Assembly (NCBI RefSeq): GCF_009912395.1
Contig: NZ_WNDO01000014.1
Location: 62,001-126,000, forward strand
Direction: 5' to 3'
DNA: 64,000 nt
From: Luteibacter sp.
GTDB taxonomy: Bacteria > Pseudomonadota > Gammaproteobacteria > Xanthomonadales > Rhodanobacteraceae
Part shown: positions 54,036 through 62,587 of the stretch, one piece after another
Layout of the letters: each line of letters begins with the position of its first letter
Position numbering within the stretch: position 1 is the stretch's first letter
Program-made: the position numbers and the translations under genes
The notes under the pieces: model-generated
Database searches by the model: none
What the model was told of the DNA's origin: nothing
Seen by the model: the letters and a program-made list of their open reading frames with translations, nothing else

Positions 54036-55205
54036 GTGTTCGATCCCGACGAAACGAGCCTTGCCGTTCTGCGCCGTTCGCTGGCGGCGACCGCTGCGAC
54101 CCACGATGTCCAGGGCGGCTTTCCCAAGGACAACATCGCGCGCCTGCACGAACGGGGTGTGCTGGGGCTCACCGTGCCGATACGACATGGCGGCAGTGGT
54201 CGAGGGCTGGCCGATGCCGCCCGTGTCGTCGGTGCGGTGGGCGGTGGCGAATCGGCCACCGGTCTGCTGCTGGCGATGCACTACGTGATGCTGGCGGTGC
54301 TGCAGTCCACCGACAGCGTGGCCTATGCCGAATTGGCCCGCCGTGCGGTCGTCGATGGTGCCGTCCTGAACGCCTTGCAGGCGGAACCGGATATGGGTTC
54401 CGCCGCACGCGGTGGCCTGCCCGCCACCATCGCGCGTGCCACGGACGATGGCGGCTGGCGCATCGACGGCATCAAGGCCTGGGCGACGGGCAGCGGCGTG
54501 GTCGATACCTGGCTCGTGCTGGCGCGCACGGACGAGGCGGAGCGATCGCGCGTGGGATTGTGGTTGGTGCCGTCGGACAGCGAGGGTATCGACATCGATC
54601 CGTCCTGGAACCACATCGGCCTGCGCGCATCGGCCAGCCATACCCTCCGTCTCGACGGCGTCCGCGTATCCGCCGATGCCTGCCTTGCCATGCATGAGCC
54701 GGGCAGTGCGGATGCGCGCCGGCAATCGTCCGTCATCCAGGTGTGGAACGGCGTGCTGCTCGCCGCGCTCTACGACGGCGTCGCCCGGGCCGGCAGGGAC
54801 TGGCTGCTGCGTTTCCTCAACGACAGGGTGCCGTCGGGCCTGGGGGCGTCGTTGGCCACCGTGCCGCGCATCCAGTCCGTGGTTGGCGAAATCGAAAGCC
54901 TGCTGACGGTCAATCGCGTGATGATCGACGATGCCTCCCGGCATGCCGACAGCGATGGAGGCCTGTCGCCGCAGCACGCCCGCCTGGTGAAGATGGTTGT
55001 CACCGAAAACGCCGTGACTGCCCTCGACCTGGCCTTGTCGGTGTCGGGAAACCATGGGCTGGATCGAAGCAACCCACTGGAACGCCATTTCCGCGACGCG
55101 CTCTGCGGCCGGGTGCATGGCCCCCAGTCCGATACCGTGCTTTCCGCGCTGGGCCTGGCCGCCCTCGGTGATCCTGCCCTGCGCAAGGCGGACGACACTC
55201 CCTGA
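54036..55205 (+). CDS. acyl-CoA-dehydrogenase-fold flavoprotein, monooxygenase-like (DszC/SfnB group)
   Basis: A 389-residue protein of the acyl-CoA dehydrogenase fold (RLHERGVLGLTVP, GGGESATGLLLAMHY, DGIKAWATGSGVVDTW, GLRASASHTLRLDGVRV). The C-terminus is NPLERHFRDALCGRVHGPQSDTVLSALG: it has the RD..H-type tail of DszC-like flavin monooxygenases and lacks the catalytic Glu loop of true dehydrogenases, so oxygen-dependent oxidation is more likely than CoA-ester desaturation. The GTG 54036 start has AAGGAG eight bases upstream; ATG 54012 overlapping the MFS stop (ATGA) is an alternative. Last of the cluster and therefore likely a pathway enzyme acting on an N-acylated or S-containing substrate. 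Confidence 0.85.
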   Translation: MFDPDETSLAVLRRSLAATAATHDVQGGFPKDNIARLHERGVLGLTVPIRHGGSGRGLADAARVVGAVGGGESATGLLLAMHYVMLAVLQSTDSVAYAELARRAVVDGAVLNALQAEPDMGSAARGGLPATIARATDDGGWRIDGIKAWATGSGVVDTWLVLARTDEAERSRVGLWLVPSDSEGIDIDPSWNHIGLRASASHTLRLDGVRVSADACLAMHEPGSADARRQSSVIQVWNGVLLAALYDGVARAGRDWLLRFLNDRVPSGLGASLATVPRIQSVVGEIESLLTVNRVMIDDASRHADSDGGLSPQHARLVKMVVTENAVTALDLALSVSGNHGLDRSNPLERHFRDALCGRVHGPQSDTVLSALGLAALGDPALRKADDTP

Positions 55206-55277
55206 CACAAAGCGGGCTGTGATTTTTTCGCGGCCCGTGCGAATCATGTTCCGAACCCAGGGGAACGATTCGCGCCG

Positions 55278-55787
55278 ATGCCCGTCCAGACCGACCCTCA
55301 ACGCTTCCAAAGCCTGCTGCGCGAGCACGAGCGGATCGTGCTCAAGGTGGCGTCGCTGTACGCCCGGCAGGCCGAGGATCGCCGCGATCTGGCCCAGGAG
55401 ATCGGTCTCCAGGCATGGCGCTCGTTTTCCCGCTTCGACCCGTCCCGGGCGAAGTTCTCCACCTGGCTCTACCGCGTGGCGCTCAACGTGGCGATATCGA
55501 CCCTGCGCAAATCGGGCGGCGGCGAGGCGCGTTGGGAGCCACTGGAGGCTCATCACCTCGACCGCATCGGCGGCGAGGTGGCCCCCGAGCCCGACGAGCG
55601 GCTGGTGGCCCTGTACGACTTCATCGGACGACTGGACGCGTTGAACCGCGCGCTGATCCTGCTTTACCTGGAAGACCGTCCCTACGCGGAAATTGCCCAG
55701 ATCCTCGGTATCAGCGAAACGAATGTCGCGACCAAGATCGGTCGCATCAAGCAGACGCTGCGCGAGCAGATGACCACCGGAGCATGA
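55278..55787 (+). CDS. ECF-type RNA polymerase sigma factor
   Basis: A 169-residue sigma-70 family protein with region 2 (DRRDLAQEIGLQAWRSFSRFD, WLYRVALNVAISTLRK) and region 4 (LNRALILLYLEDRPYAEIAQILGISETNVATKIGRIKQTL). It lacks regions 1 and 3. It likely drives a stress regulon held by the next gene product. Starts after a 72-base gap from the flavoprotein, with its own promoter region. Confidence 0.93.
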   Translation: MPVQTDPQRFQSLLREHERIVLKVASLYARQAEDRRDLAQEIGLQAWRSFSRFDPSRAKFSTWLYRVALNVAISTLRKSGGGEARWEPLEAHHLDRIGGEVAPEPDERLVALYDFIGRLDALNRALILLYLEDRPYAEIAQILGISETNVATKIGRIKQTLREQMTTGA

Positions 55788-55789
55788 CC

Positions 55790-56449
55790 ATGGAACTCGA
55801 CGAGATGAAGCTGGCATGGCAATCGCTCGACCGCCGCCTTGAACGTCAGGAAGCCCTGAACTGGCAGATCCTCCGGGAGCGTCAGGGCGATCGTCTGCGG
55901 CGCGGCCTGCGCCCCCTGGTGTGGGGCCAACTGGCGCAGATGGTCCTGGGCGTGGCGGTAGCCGTGTGGGGCATCGGTTTCTGGCATGGCCACCTGGGCA
56001 TCTGGCAGGCGATGGCCTGCGGCATCGCCATGCAGGTGTTCGGCACGCTCACGGTGATCTTCACGGCACGCGTGCTGGGCATGGTCCACGCCATCGACTA
56101 CGCGGCACCGGTGCTGGACATCCAGCGGCGCATCGCCCGGCTCCGCGCATGGCGGGTGAAGGTCGAGGCCCCGTTGTTCGCCCTCCTGGGCAGCGTGATC
56201 TGGATTCCGGTGATGCTGATGCTGGGCCAGTACGCCATGGACCGGGCCGGCGTGACATGGGGGGGCGCGCAGGGAGTGCTCGCCTGGATCTTGCTGTCCG
56301 CTGGCGTATCGCTGGCGCTGGTCGGCCTCGCCTATGTGCTTCTGCGTCGGTTCGGTCGGCGACGCTGGATGGAGGACAGTTTCGCGGGCAGGTCGGTCAC
56401 GCGTATGGAGGCGATGCTGGACGAGATCGCGCGTTTCGAGAAGGAATGA
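55790..56449 (+). CDS. membrane protein coupled to the sigma factor, possible anti-sigma factor
   Basis: A 219-residue protein with a charged cytoplasmic N-terminus (MELDEMKLAWQSLDRRLER) followed by four transmembrane helices (VLGVAVAVWGIGFW, FGTLTVIFTARVLGM, LGSVIWIPVMLMLG, LLSAGVSLALVGLAYV) and a charged C-terminus. ATG 55784 overlaps the sigma stop (ATGA); ATG 55790, with GGAG seven bases upstream, is more likely. Position and layout, a soluble N-terminus with helices behind, fit an anti-sigma factor, but it has no zinc-binding HxxxCxxC motif; so this is inference. Confidence 0.75.
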   Translation: MELDEMKLAWQSLDRRLERQEALNWQILRERQGDRLRRGLRPLVWGQLAQMVLGVAVAVWGIGFWHGHLGIWQAMACGIAMQVFGTLTVIFTARVLGMVHAIDYAAPVLDIQRRIARLRAWRVKVEAPLFALLGSVIWIPVMLMLGQYAMDRAGVTWGGAQGVLAWILLSAGVSLALVGLAYVLLRRFGRRRWMEDSFAGRSVTRMEAMLDEIARFEKE

Positions 56450-56541
56450 GCGTAAACGGGCACCCCGGAAACCCATTCGGCGATTTGCAATTATGCTATG
56501 CGCTCGGCCCCGGGGCCGCCCTGACGAAAGAACGCCATTCC

Positions 56542-57282
56542 ATGCACCTGAAGCTTCGCGCACCGTACGAAAACCTGCTGACGCTCGCCAACGCCATCAC
56601 GTTGACGTCGCTGGCCTGCGCGGTGGCCATCATCACCCACGCTCTCGCGGGCGGCCTGGCGTACCTGGGCACCTTGTTCATCGTGTGCCTGGTCTGCGAC
56701 GGCGCCGACGGTTTCGTCGCCCGCAGGACGGGCACCGCCAGCGACCTGGGCACCCAGCTCGACAGCCTGACCGATGCGCTGGCCTTCGGTGTCACCCCGG
56801 TCGTGGTCGCGAACACCTTCCTGCGCTCCATCGGCGAACATGCCTTCCTGCCGGCGGAGATTGCCTTCTGCGCTTGCTCGGTGATCCGCCTGGCGATCTT
56901 CAACGTCCAGAAGGACAAGTCGATCTTCCTGGGCCTCAACACGCCATCTGCGGCCGCCTTGGTGATCGGCTTCGTCATCATCGCCGGCACCGGCAAGCCG
57001 GACTGGGACGCACGCACGATGTACTACGTGCTCAACGGCCTGCTGATCGTGGTCGCGGCGTCGATGATCAGCCCGTTCCGCTATCTAAGCAGCAAGTCGC
57101 TCAAGCTGCGGATGAATCTCTGGACGGTGATCGTCGGTGCGCTGATCGTCGTGCTTTCCGTATGGTTCTCGCCGTACTCCGTGTACGCGTTCCTGATCGT
57201 CTACGCGTTGTCCGGCCCGGTCGCGGCCACCGGTCTGCTGCTTCGCCGCCTGCGCCGCGCACCGGGTTCGCGGCGCAACTGA
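56542..57282 (+). CDS. pssA: CDP-alcohol phosphatidyltransferase, probable phosphatidylserine synthase (type II)
   Basis: A 246-residue protein with eight helices or so and the CDP-alcohol phosphatidyltransferase signature D53-GAD56G-xx-A60R61-x8-G70-xxx-D74-xxx-D78 (DGADGFVARRTG.. TQLDSLTD). This is the length of PssA-type enzymes that transfer phosphatidyl groups from CDP-diacylglycerol to serine. PgsA or Pcs are possible alternatives within the family. The start ATG 56542 was chosen near the first helix; 56446 is possible. It is close to the sigma operon, but a separate transcript is likely. Confidence 0.85.
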   Translation: MHLKLRAPYENLLTLANAITLTSLACAVAIITHALAGGLAYLGTLFIVCLVCDGADGFVARRTGTASDLGTQLDSLTDALAFGVTPVVVANTFLRSIGEHAFLPAEIAFCACSVIRLAIFNVQKDKSIFLGLNTPSAAALVIGFVIIAGTGKPDWDARTMYYVLNGLLIVVAASMISPFRYLSSKSLKLRMNLWTVIVGALIVVLSVWFSPYSVYAFLIVYALSGPVAATGLLLRRLRRAPGSRRN

Positions 57283-57286
57283 TCCA

Positions 57287-58183
57287 TCACGCCGCTTCGG
57301 CGGCGGTACGCGTGTTCGCGGTGATGCGGGCGGCGTACTCGGCGACGATCACGCCGAGAATGGTCAGCGTGCCGCCGGCGGCCGTCCATGCGGACATCGA
57401 CTCGGACAGGGCGAACACTGCCAGCACGGCCGTCACGATCGGTACGAGATTGAAGAACCCCGCCACGCGCGCTGCACCAAGGCGCGAGATGCCGGCCATC
57501 CAGCACAAGGGTGCGAGCACCGACGCGCCGATGCCCGCGAAGGCGATGCAGCCCCAGGCGGCCGTGCCATGCACGCCCTCGCCGAACGCCAGCCACAACG
57601 GCACCAGGATCACGCTGGCGGTCGAGGCCTGCATGAACAGCGACTCGACCAGCGACACCTTCAGCTTCCACTTGTGCATGAGCAGGTTGTAGAGCGCGAA
57701 CGCCGCAGCACCCAGCACCATCAACGCGTCGCCACGATTCAGGCCTTGCGTGGTCAGTCGTGCGACGTCGCCATGCGAGATCACCAGCACGACGCCCGTC
57801 GCCGAGATGATCGCGCCGACGACGACCGTGCCCGTGACGCGATGGCGCAGGAGGATGGCGGAGAGCATCAACGTGATCAACGGAATGAGTGACTGGATCA
57901 CGCCCATGTTGGTCGCCGACGTGAAATGTGCGGCGTAATAGGCGGCGCACTGGTAGACCACGCTACCGAGCAGGCCCAGCGTGAAGAAGCGATGGAGGTT
58001 CGGCAGGACGACCGCGATGTTCCTGCGCAGCCGGGGTAGCGCCCACGGCGCCACGATCACGGCGGCCAGAAACCAGCGCAACAGGCTGATGTCGACCGCA
58101 CCGACGGCGCCCGAGGCCAGCTTGGTCACAAGGGTGTTCACGCCCCACAGGAGCGCTGCGAGAAGAGGGAAGATGTAACTCAT
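57287..58183 (-). CDS. EamA/DMT-family transporter
   Basis: A 298-residue protein with ten helices in two EamA repeats (LLAALLWGVNTLVTKLA.., GDALMVLGAAAFALYNLL..). DMT exporters of this kind move amino acids or small metabolites out of the cell. It is divergent from the AraC gene (105-base gap), a likely regulator-exporter pair. The start ATG 58183 begins the first helix. Confidence 0.92.
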   Translation of the reverse strand: MSYIFPLLAALLWGVNTLVTKLASGAVGAVDISLLRWFLAAVIVAPWALPRLRRNIAVVLPNLHRFFTLGLLGSVVYQCAAYYAAHFTSATNMGVIQSLIPLITLMLSAILLRHRVTGTVVVGAIISATGVVLVISHGDVARLTTQGLNRGDALMVLGAAAFALYNLLMHKWKLKVSLVESLFMQASTASVILVPLWLAFGEGVHGTAAWGCIAFAGIGASVLAPLCWMAGISRLGAARVAGFFNLVPIVTAVLAVFALSESMSAWTAAGGTLTILGVIVAEYAARITANTRTAAEAA

Positions 58184-58288
58184 GGGTACGGCGGCGGGGA
58201 TAGGGCCGGCAAAGTCTAGTGGTGACGTATTTGGCTTACATCCACAAAATGCGACAATGGCTCCCGGTTCTGCGACAGCGAGGCCGTC

Positions 58289-59071
58289 ATGCGCCCGATG
58301 CCCACGTTCAGGCAGCTGCCTGGTCCGATCTATTTTCGCTTCGGCACGATGCCGCCGAGCATCTTCGAGCCTCACACCCACCCGTGGGGCCTGCTCAACT
58401 ACGTGTCGCAGGGCCTGATGGAACTGGCCATCGGCGGCAAGCGCATGGTCTCGCCCCCTCAGTACGGCATATGGATTCCGCCGGGCGTCGAGCACGCATC
58501 CGTCAATCGCACGGCGCTTGAATACCGTTCCGCCTACGTAGCGCCCGACATCGCCGCGCGACTTCCTGCGCAGACGTGCGCGGTGTCGATCAGTGAGGTA
58601 CTCAAGGTGCTGCTCGATGAATTCGCGCGCCTCGACGTGACGGTGCCGCACGAACCTGCACATCGCCGCATGGCGCGCGTGGTGATCGACCAGATACTGA
58701 ACTGCGAGCCCGTCGCCAGTTTTCTACCGTCGAGCGACGAGCCTCATCTGGCGGGCGCGATGGCCTACGCGCGCAAGCATATCGCTCGTGGGGATTCGGT
58801 CCGCGACATCGCCGACGCCCGGCATATGAGCGTCCGCACGCTGGAGCGGCTCGCGCAGAGCGAGCTGGGTATCGGTTTTGGCGAATGGCGCCAGCGCCTG
58901 CGCTTCACGCTTGGCGTCGAGCTGCTTGGCAAGGGCCGGCGTATCGAGGCGATCGCGCGCGACCTGGGTTATGCCAACGCATCGTCGTTCATCGAGATGT
59001 TCAAGCGGCAGGCTGGCTGCACGCCGGATCAGTTCCGCAAGGGGATGATGGTTCCATCGCAGGGGGATTGA
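58289..59071 (+). CDS. AraC-family regulator with N-terminal cupin
   Basis: A 260-residue protein: N-terminal cupin (EPHTHPWGLLNYV, WIPPGVEHASVN) and C-terminal HTH pair (IADARHMSVRTLERLAQ; ARDLGYANASSFIEMFKRQAG). It resembles regulators that control a divergent exporter; here the EamA gene. The Old Yellow Enzyme gene follows at a 78-base gap and could be another target. Confidence 0.9.
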   Translation: MRPMPTFRQLPGPIYFRFGTMPPSIFEPHTHPWGLLNYVSQGLMELAIGGKRMVSPPQYGIWIPPGVEHASVNRTALEYRSAYVAPDIAARLPAQTCAVSISEVLKVLLDEFARLDVTVPHEPAHRRMARVVIDQILNCEPVASFLPSSDEPHLAGAMAYARKHIARGDSVRDIADARHMSVRTLERLAQSELGIGFGEWRQRLRFTLGVELLGKGRRIEAIARDLGYANASSFIEMFKRQAGCTPDQFRKGMMVPSQGD

Positions 59072-59149
59072 ATGTCGGGCCGCCTGCCCGCAGGAAAGCA
59101 TCCATGTGCGTGATCCACGTCGTCATATCACCTGCTTCCGGAACCCCTC

Positions 59150-60244
59150 ATGTCTGAAGATCGTAGATCCAGCCCGCTATTCCAGCCGATCCGCCTCGGC
59201 GACCTCGAACTGAAAAATCGTCTTGCGATGGCCCCGCTCACGCGTAGCCGCGCGTTGAAGGGCGATGTGCCGCGTCCCTCCGCCGCCGACTACTACGGAC
59301 AGCGTGCGTCCGCCGGACTGATCATCACCGAGGCGACCCAGGTTGACGATAGCGCCAAGGGCTACGCATGGACGCCGGGTATCTATACCGACGCGCAGGT
59401 TGAGTCCTGGAAACAGGTGACGAATGCCGTGCATGCGAAGGGTGGGTCCATCGTGGTGCAGATTTGGCATGTGGGCCGTATCTCGCACCCGTCGCTGCAG
59501 CCGAACGGCGTGGTGCCGGTAGCACCGTCGGCGGTGTTGCCGGAAGGCAATGCCTTCACCGAAAGCGGCTTCCAGCCGCATGTCGAGCCGCGCGCGCTCG
59601 AACTCGACGAGATCCGCCAGATCGTCGCCGACTTCGCCCATGCCGCGACGATGGCGCGCAAGGCGGGCTTCGATGGCGTGGAAGTGCATGCCGCCCATGG
59701 TTATCTCATCGACCAGTTCCTGCGCGATGGTTCCAACAAACGCGGCGACCAGTACGGTGGCAGCATCGAAAACCGCACGCGCTTCCTCTTCGAGGTGATG
59801 GGCGCGGTATCCGATGCGATTGGCGGAAGCCGTACCGGCGTGCGCCTTTCGCCCGTGTCACCGGTCAACGATTCGAAGGACAGCGATCCGGCTCCGCTCT
59901 ACCTGCACGCCGTCGAAGGGCTCAATCGCTTCAAGCCGGCTTACCTGCACATCGTGGAAGGCGCGACCGGCGGTCCGCGCGATATCGTCCCCGGTTACGA
60001 TTTCGGTGCGTTGAAGCGCGCGTTCCAGGGTGCGTTCATGGCCAATAACGGCTATGACTTCGCGATGGCGGACGAAGCGCTGCGCGCGGGTCGCGCGGAC
60101 GTCATCGCCATGGGCCGTCCGTTCATCGGCAATCCGGATCTGGTTGAACGCCTCAAGACTGGCGCGCCGCTCGCCGAGAGCGATCCGAAGACCTTCTACG
60201 GCGGCGACGAGCACGGCTACACCGATTACCCGACGCTAGGCTGA
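59150..60244 (+). CDS. nemA: Old Yellow Enzyme family alkene reductase (NemA-like)
   Basis: A 364-residue FMN TIM-barrel oxidoreductase. OYE features: MAPLTRSRA at the start, IITEATQVDDSAKGY, QIWHVGRISHPS, GFDGVEVHAAHGYLIDQFL (His/His substrate-anchoring pair) and MGRPFIGNPDLVERL. NemA reduces N-ethylmaleimide and other electrophilic alkenes and nitro compounds with NADPH. It likely serves in detoxification. It ends next to a GTAGGAGCGCGC repeat and the convergent MocR gene. Confidence 0.92.
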   Translation: MSEDRRSSPLFQPIRLGDLELKNRLAMAPLTRSRALKGDVPRPSAADYYGQRASAGLIITEATQVDDSAKGYAWTPGIYTDAQVESWKQVTNAVHAKGGSIVVQIWHVGRISHPSLQPNGVVPVAPSAVLPEGNAFTESGFQPHVEPRALELDEIRQIVADFAHAATMARKAGFDGVEVHAAHGYLIDQFLRDGSNKRGDQYGGSIENRTRFLFEVMGAVSDAIGGSRTGVRLSPVSPVNDSKDSDPAPLYLHAVEGLNRFKPAYLHIVEGATGGPRDIVPGYDFGALKRAFQGAFMANNGYDFAMADEALRAGRADVIAMGRPFIGNPDLVERLKTGAPLAESDPKTFYGGDEHGYTDYPTLG

Positions 60245-60252
60245 CAAAACCC

Positions 60253-60318
60253 GTAGGAGCGCGCTTGCGCGCGATGGGTGCTCGCGACAAGGTCCATCGC
60301 GCGCTAGCGCGCTCCTAC
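60253..60318. repeat. REP-like inverted repeat, GTAGGAGCGCGC family, copy 3
   Basis: Arms 60253-60277 (GTAGGAGCGCGCTTGCGCGC, then GATGG) and 60294-60318 are inverted with one mismatch (left TTG against right CTA) around a 16-base loop. It sits between the convergent nemA-like and mocR-like genes. Confidence 0.85.
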
Positions 60319-60322
60319 AGGG

Positions 60323-61621
60323 TCAGGCGCCCAGCACGCGTGCGATATCGTCAGCGAGTCGCTCTACCAGATCGGTGTCGAGTACCGCGGTGGTGATGCG
60401 GATCGCCTGCGACGTGGCCTGCACGTCGAAGACTTCGCTGGATCGCACCAGCCATCCCCGCTTCGCCAGGTCGAACGCGACGTCCTTGCCGTCGCGATCC
60501 ACGGGGATCCACAGGTTGAGTCCTTCGCAGGCCGGGCGGGCATCGATACCGCGGGCTTCCAAAGCATCGCGTAGCGCAGCGTGGCGCTTGCGGTAGTCGG
60601 CTCCGGCATCGCTCACCTGTTGCCGTATCCGTGGATTTTCCAGGCAGTGCAGCGCAATGGATTGCAGGATATGACTGACCCAGCCGATGCCGGGCGCCAG
60701 GCGCGCGCGAAGTCGTGAGGCCGTGTCCGCATCGCACGCCAGCATCGCAACGCGCAAGTCAGGCCCTAGCGCCTTGGACACCGAGCGGATCAATGCCCAG
60801 TGGCTGCCGCCCTTGGGAATCACGGAGTAGTAAGGCACCTCGCACAGTAGCGCGAAGTGGTCGTCGATCATCACGAAGACATCCGGATAACGGGCAAGCG
60901 TCTTCTGCAAGGCCTGTGCGCGACGACGCGTCAGGCTGGCGCCTGTCGGGTTCTGCGAGCGAGGCGTCAGCAGTACGGCCCGCACACCCGATGCCAACGC
61001 CCCTTCCAGGGCGTCGGGCAGCATGCCTTCACCGTCCATCGCGATGCCGACGGAACGCATGCCGGCCAGCCGCAGCGCGTTGATCGTGCCGAGATAGCAC
61101 GGGTCTTCCACTGCGACGCGGTCGCCGGGCGCAAGACGCGCTGCGGACAGTCGCTCGATGGCATCCACGGCGCCGCTCGTCGCCTCGACCTCGCAGGCAG
61201 CCGGCACGTCGGGACCGAGCCACGTCTGCGCGTGGCGGCGTAGTTCCGGCAGCATCGTGGGATCGCCGTACACCATCGGCTTGCGGCGTTTTAGCGGTAT
61301 CGCGTGGAGGTCGGGGAGCCAGCGTGAATTCGGATTGCCGTCCGCGAGGTCGTGCAGCGTGGTGTCCCCTGAGCGCCCTTCGGCTTCGCCCGCGCGCGGC
61401 GGCGTGGCGATGACGGTGCCGTGGCGGCCACGGGTTTCGGCGAGGCCCGCCTTCACCAGCCGCTGGTACGCCGCGGCGACGGTGTTCCGGTTCACGCCCA
61501 GGGTCGCCGCGAGGTCGCGGACCGGTGGCAGGCTGTCGCCGGGGTGCAACCGTCCGCCGGCGATAAGCCGTCGAATGTTATCCGCGATCTCCTGCGCCGT
61601 GCTACCCTCGAATTCCAGCAT
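60323..61621 (-). CDS. MocR/PdxR-family regulator (GntR HTH plus aminotransferase domain)
   Basis: A 432-residue fusion: N-terminal GntR winged helix (AGGRLHPGDSLPPVRDLAATLG, NRNTVAAAYQRLV) and C-terminal PLP fold-type I domain with SRSQNPTG-like TPRSQNPTG and the PLP-lysine region SVSKALGPDLRV. Such proteins use PLP as an effector and control vitamin B6, GABA or amino-acid genes. Start ATG 61621 is chosen over 61693. It is divergent from the DapA-like/MFS genes and an ATTGTC..GACAAT inverted repeat lies between them. Confidence 0.92.
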   Translation of the reverse strand: MLEFEGSTAQEIADNIRRLIAGGRLHPGDSLPPVRDLAATLGVNRNTVAAAYQRLVKAGLAETRGRHGTVIATPPRAGEAEGRSGDTTLHDLADGNPNSRWLPDLHAIPLKRRKPMVYGDPTMLPELRRHAQTWLGPDVPAACEVEATSGAVDAIERLSAARLAPGDRVAVEDPCYLGTINALRLAGMRSVGIAMDGEGMLPDALEGALASGVRAVLLTPRSQNPTGASLTRRRAQALQKTLARYPDVFVMIDDHFALLCEVPYYSVIPKGGSHWALIRSVSKALGPDLRVAMLACDADTASRLRARLAPGIGWVSHILQSIALHCLENPRIRQQVSDAGADYRKRHAALRDALEARGIDARPACEGLNLWIPVDRDGKDVAFDLAKRGWLVRSSEVFDVQATSQAIRITTAVLDTDLVERLADDIARVLGA

Positions 61622-61656
61622 TGTCCTATGCCAATATAGATTCTGACGTAGACAAT
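61620..61656. promoter_or_regulatory. inverted repeat in the mocR/dapA-like divergon
   Basis: ATTGTC (61620-61625) and GACAAT (61651-61656) are exact inverted copies with 25 bases between, covering the regulator's start and the intergenic promoter region. A TATAGATT-like AT-rich run (61633-61643) between them may contain promoter elements. Probable MocR-binding region, inferred from position. Confidence 0.45.
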
Positions 61657-61691
61657 CATACCAGCGACCTTTTCCGGCCTCGGAGCGCGCC

Positions 61692-62585
61692 ATGTTCGAC
61701 GGACTCAGTGCCTTCCCTCTCAGCCCCCTGGACGCGGACGGCGTCGACGAGGCCGCCTACGCACGGCTGATGGCGCGGTTGGTAGCCGCGCGGGTGGATT
61801 CGATCGGTGCGTTGGGCTCGACCGGCAGCTACGCCTACCTGACTCGCGAGGAGCGTCGTCGTGTCGCGGCCCTGGCCGTCGGGCATGCGGATGGCATCCC
61901 GGTGATGGTGGGCATCGGGGCCACGCGCACGCGGGACGTGCTGGTCCATGCGGAGGACGCGCAGACGGTGGGTGCCTCGGCGGTGCTCCTTGCCCCGGTG
62001 TCGTACCAGAACCTCACGGACGAAGAAGTGTTCGGATTGTTCGAGACGGTGACGCGTCACCTCTCGGTTCCCTTGTGCGTCTACGACAACCCCGGCACCA
62101 CGCGATTCGTCTTCAGCGACGAGTTGCACGCGCGCATCGCGCGGCTTCCCCATGTGAGGTCGATCAAGATTCCCGGTGTACCGTCCGATCCCGTCGCCGC
62201 GAATCAGCGCGTGGAGGATCTCCGACGCCGTATACCCGCGGAGGTTACGCTCGGCATCAGCGGCGATGCGTGCGCGGCGCGGGGCATGCTGGCCGGTTGT
62301 CGGGCCTGGTACTCGGTGATCGGTGGTTTGTTTCCTCGCATAGCGCTCGCCATCACGCGGGCGGCGCAATCTGGCGACGCCGCCGAAGCGATGCGCCTTA
62401 GCGACCGCCTTGCGCCGCTCTGGTCGCTCTTCGACAAGGCGGGCGGCAGCCTGCGCGTGGTTGCCGCGGCAGCGGAAACGTTGGGTCTGGTGCGTGCTCC
62501 CTGTCTGCCGGCACCTCTGCGTGCGATCCAGGGCGACCTGCGCGACGAGTTGGCGACCGTTCTCGATACGCTTGAACTGGACTGA
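61692..62585 (+). CDS. DapA-family lyase (dihydrodipicolinate synthase-like, N-acetylneuraminate lyase superfamily)
   Basis: A 297-residue TIM-barrel class I aldolase-like protein. The Schiff-base Lys is in SIKIPG (near residue 159), the catalytic Tyr in VYDNPGTT (near 131), and ALGSTGSYAYLT (GS/TGE-type motif) is seen. GSTGS instead of the usual GTTGE suggests it is not the housekeeping DapA. It probably adds or cleaves pyruvate on an unknown aldehyde. Divergent from the MocR gene, followed by an MFS exporter two bases on, so the three form a regulated unit. Confidence 0.88.
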   Translation: MFDGLSAFPLSPLDADGVDEAAYARLMARLVAARVDSIGALGSTGSYAYLTREERRRVAALAVGHADGIPVMVGIGATRTRDVLVHAEDAQTVGASAVLLAPVSYQNLTDEEVFGLFETVTRHLSVPLCVYDNPGTTRFVFSDELHARIARLPHVRSIKIPGVPSDPVAANQRVEDLRRRIPAEVTLGISGDACAARGMLAGCRAWYSVIGGLFPRIALAITRAAQSGDAAEAMRLSDRLAPLWSLFDKAGGSLRVVAAAAETLGLVRAPCLPAPLRAIQGDLRDELATVLDTLELD

Positions 62586-62587
62586 CG

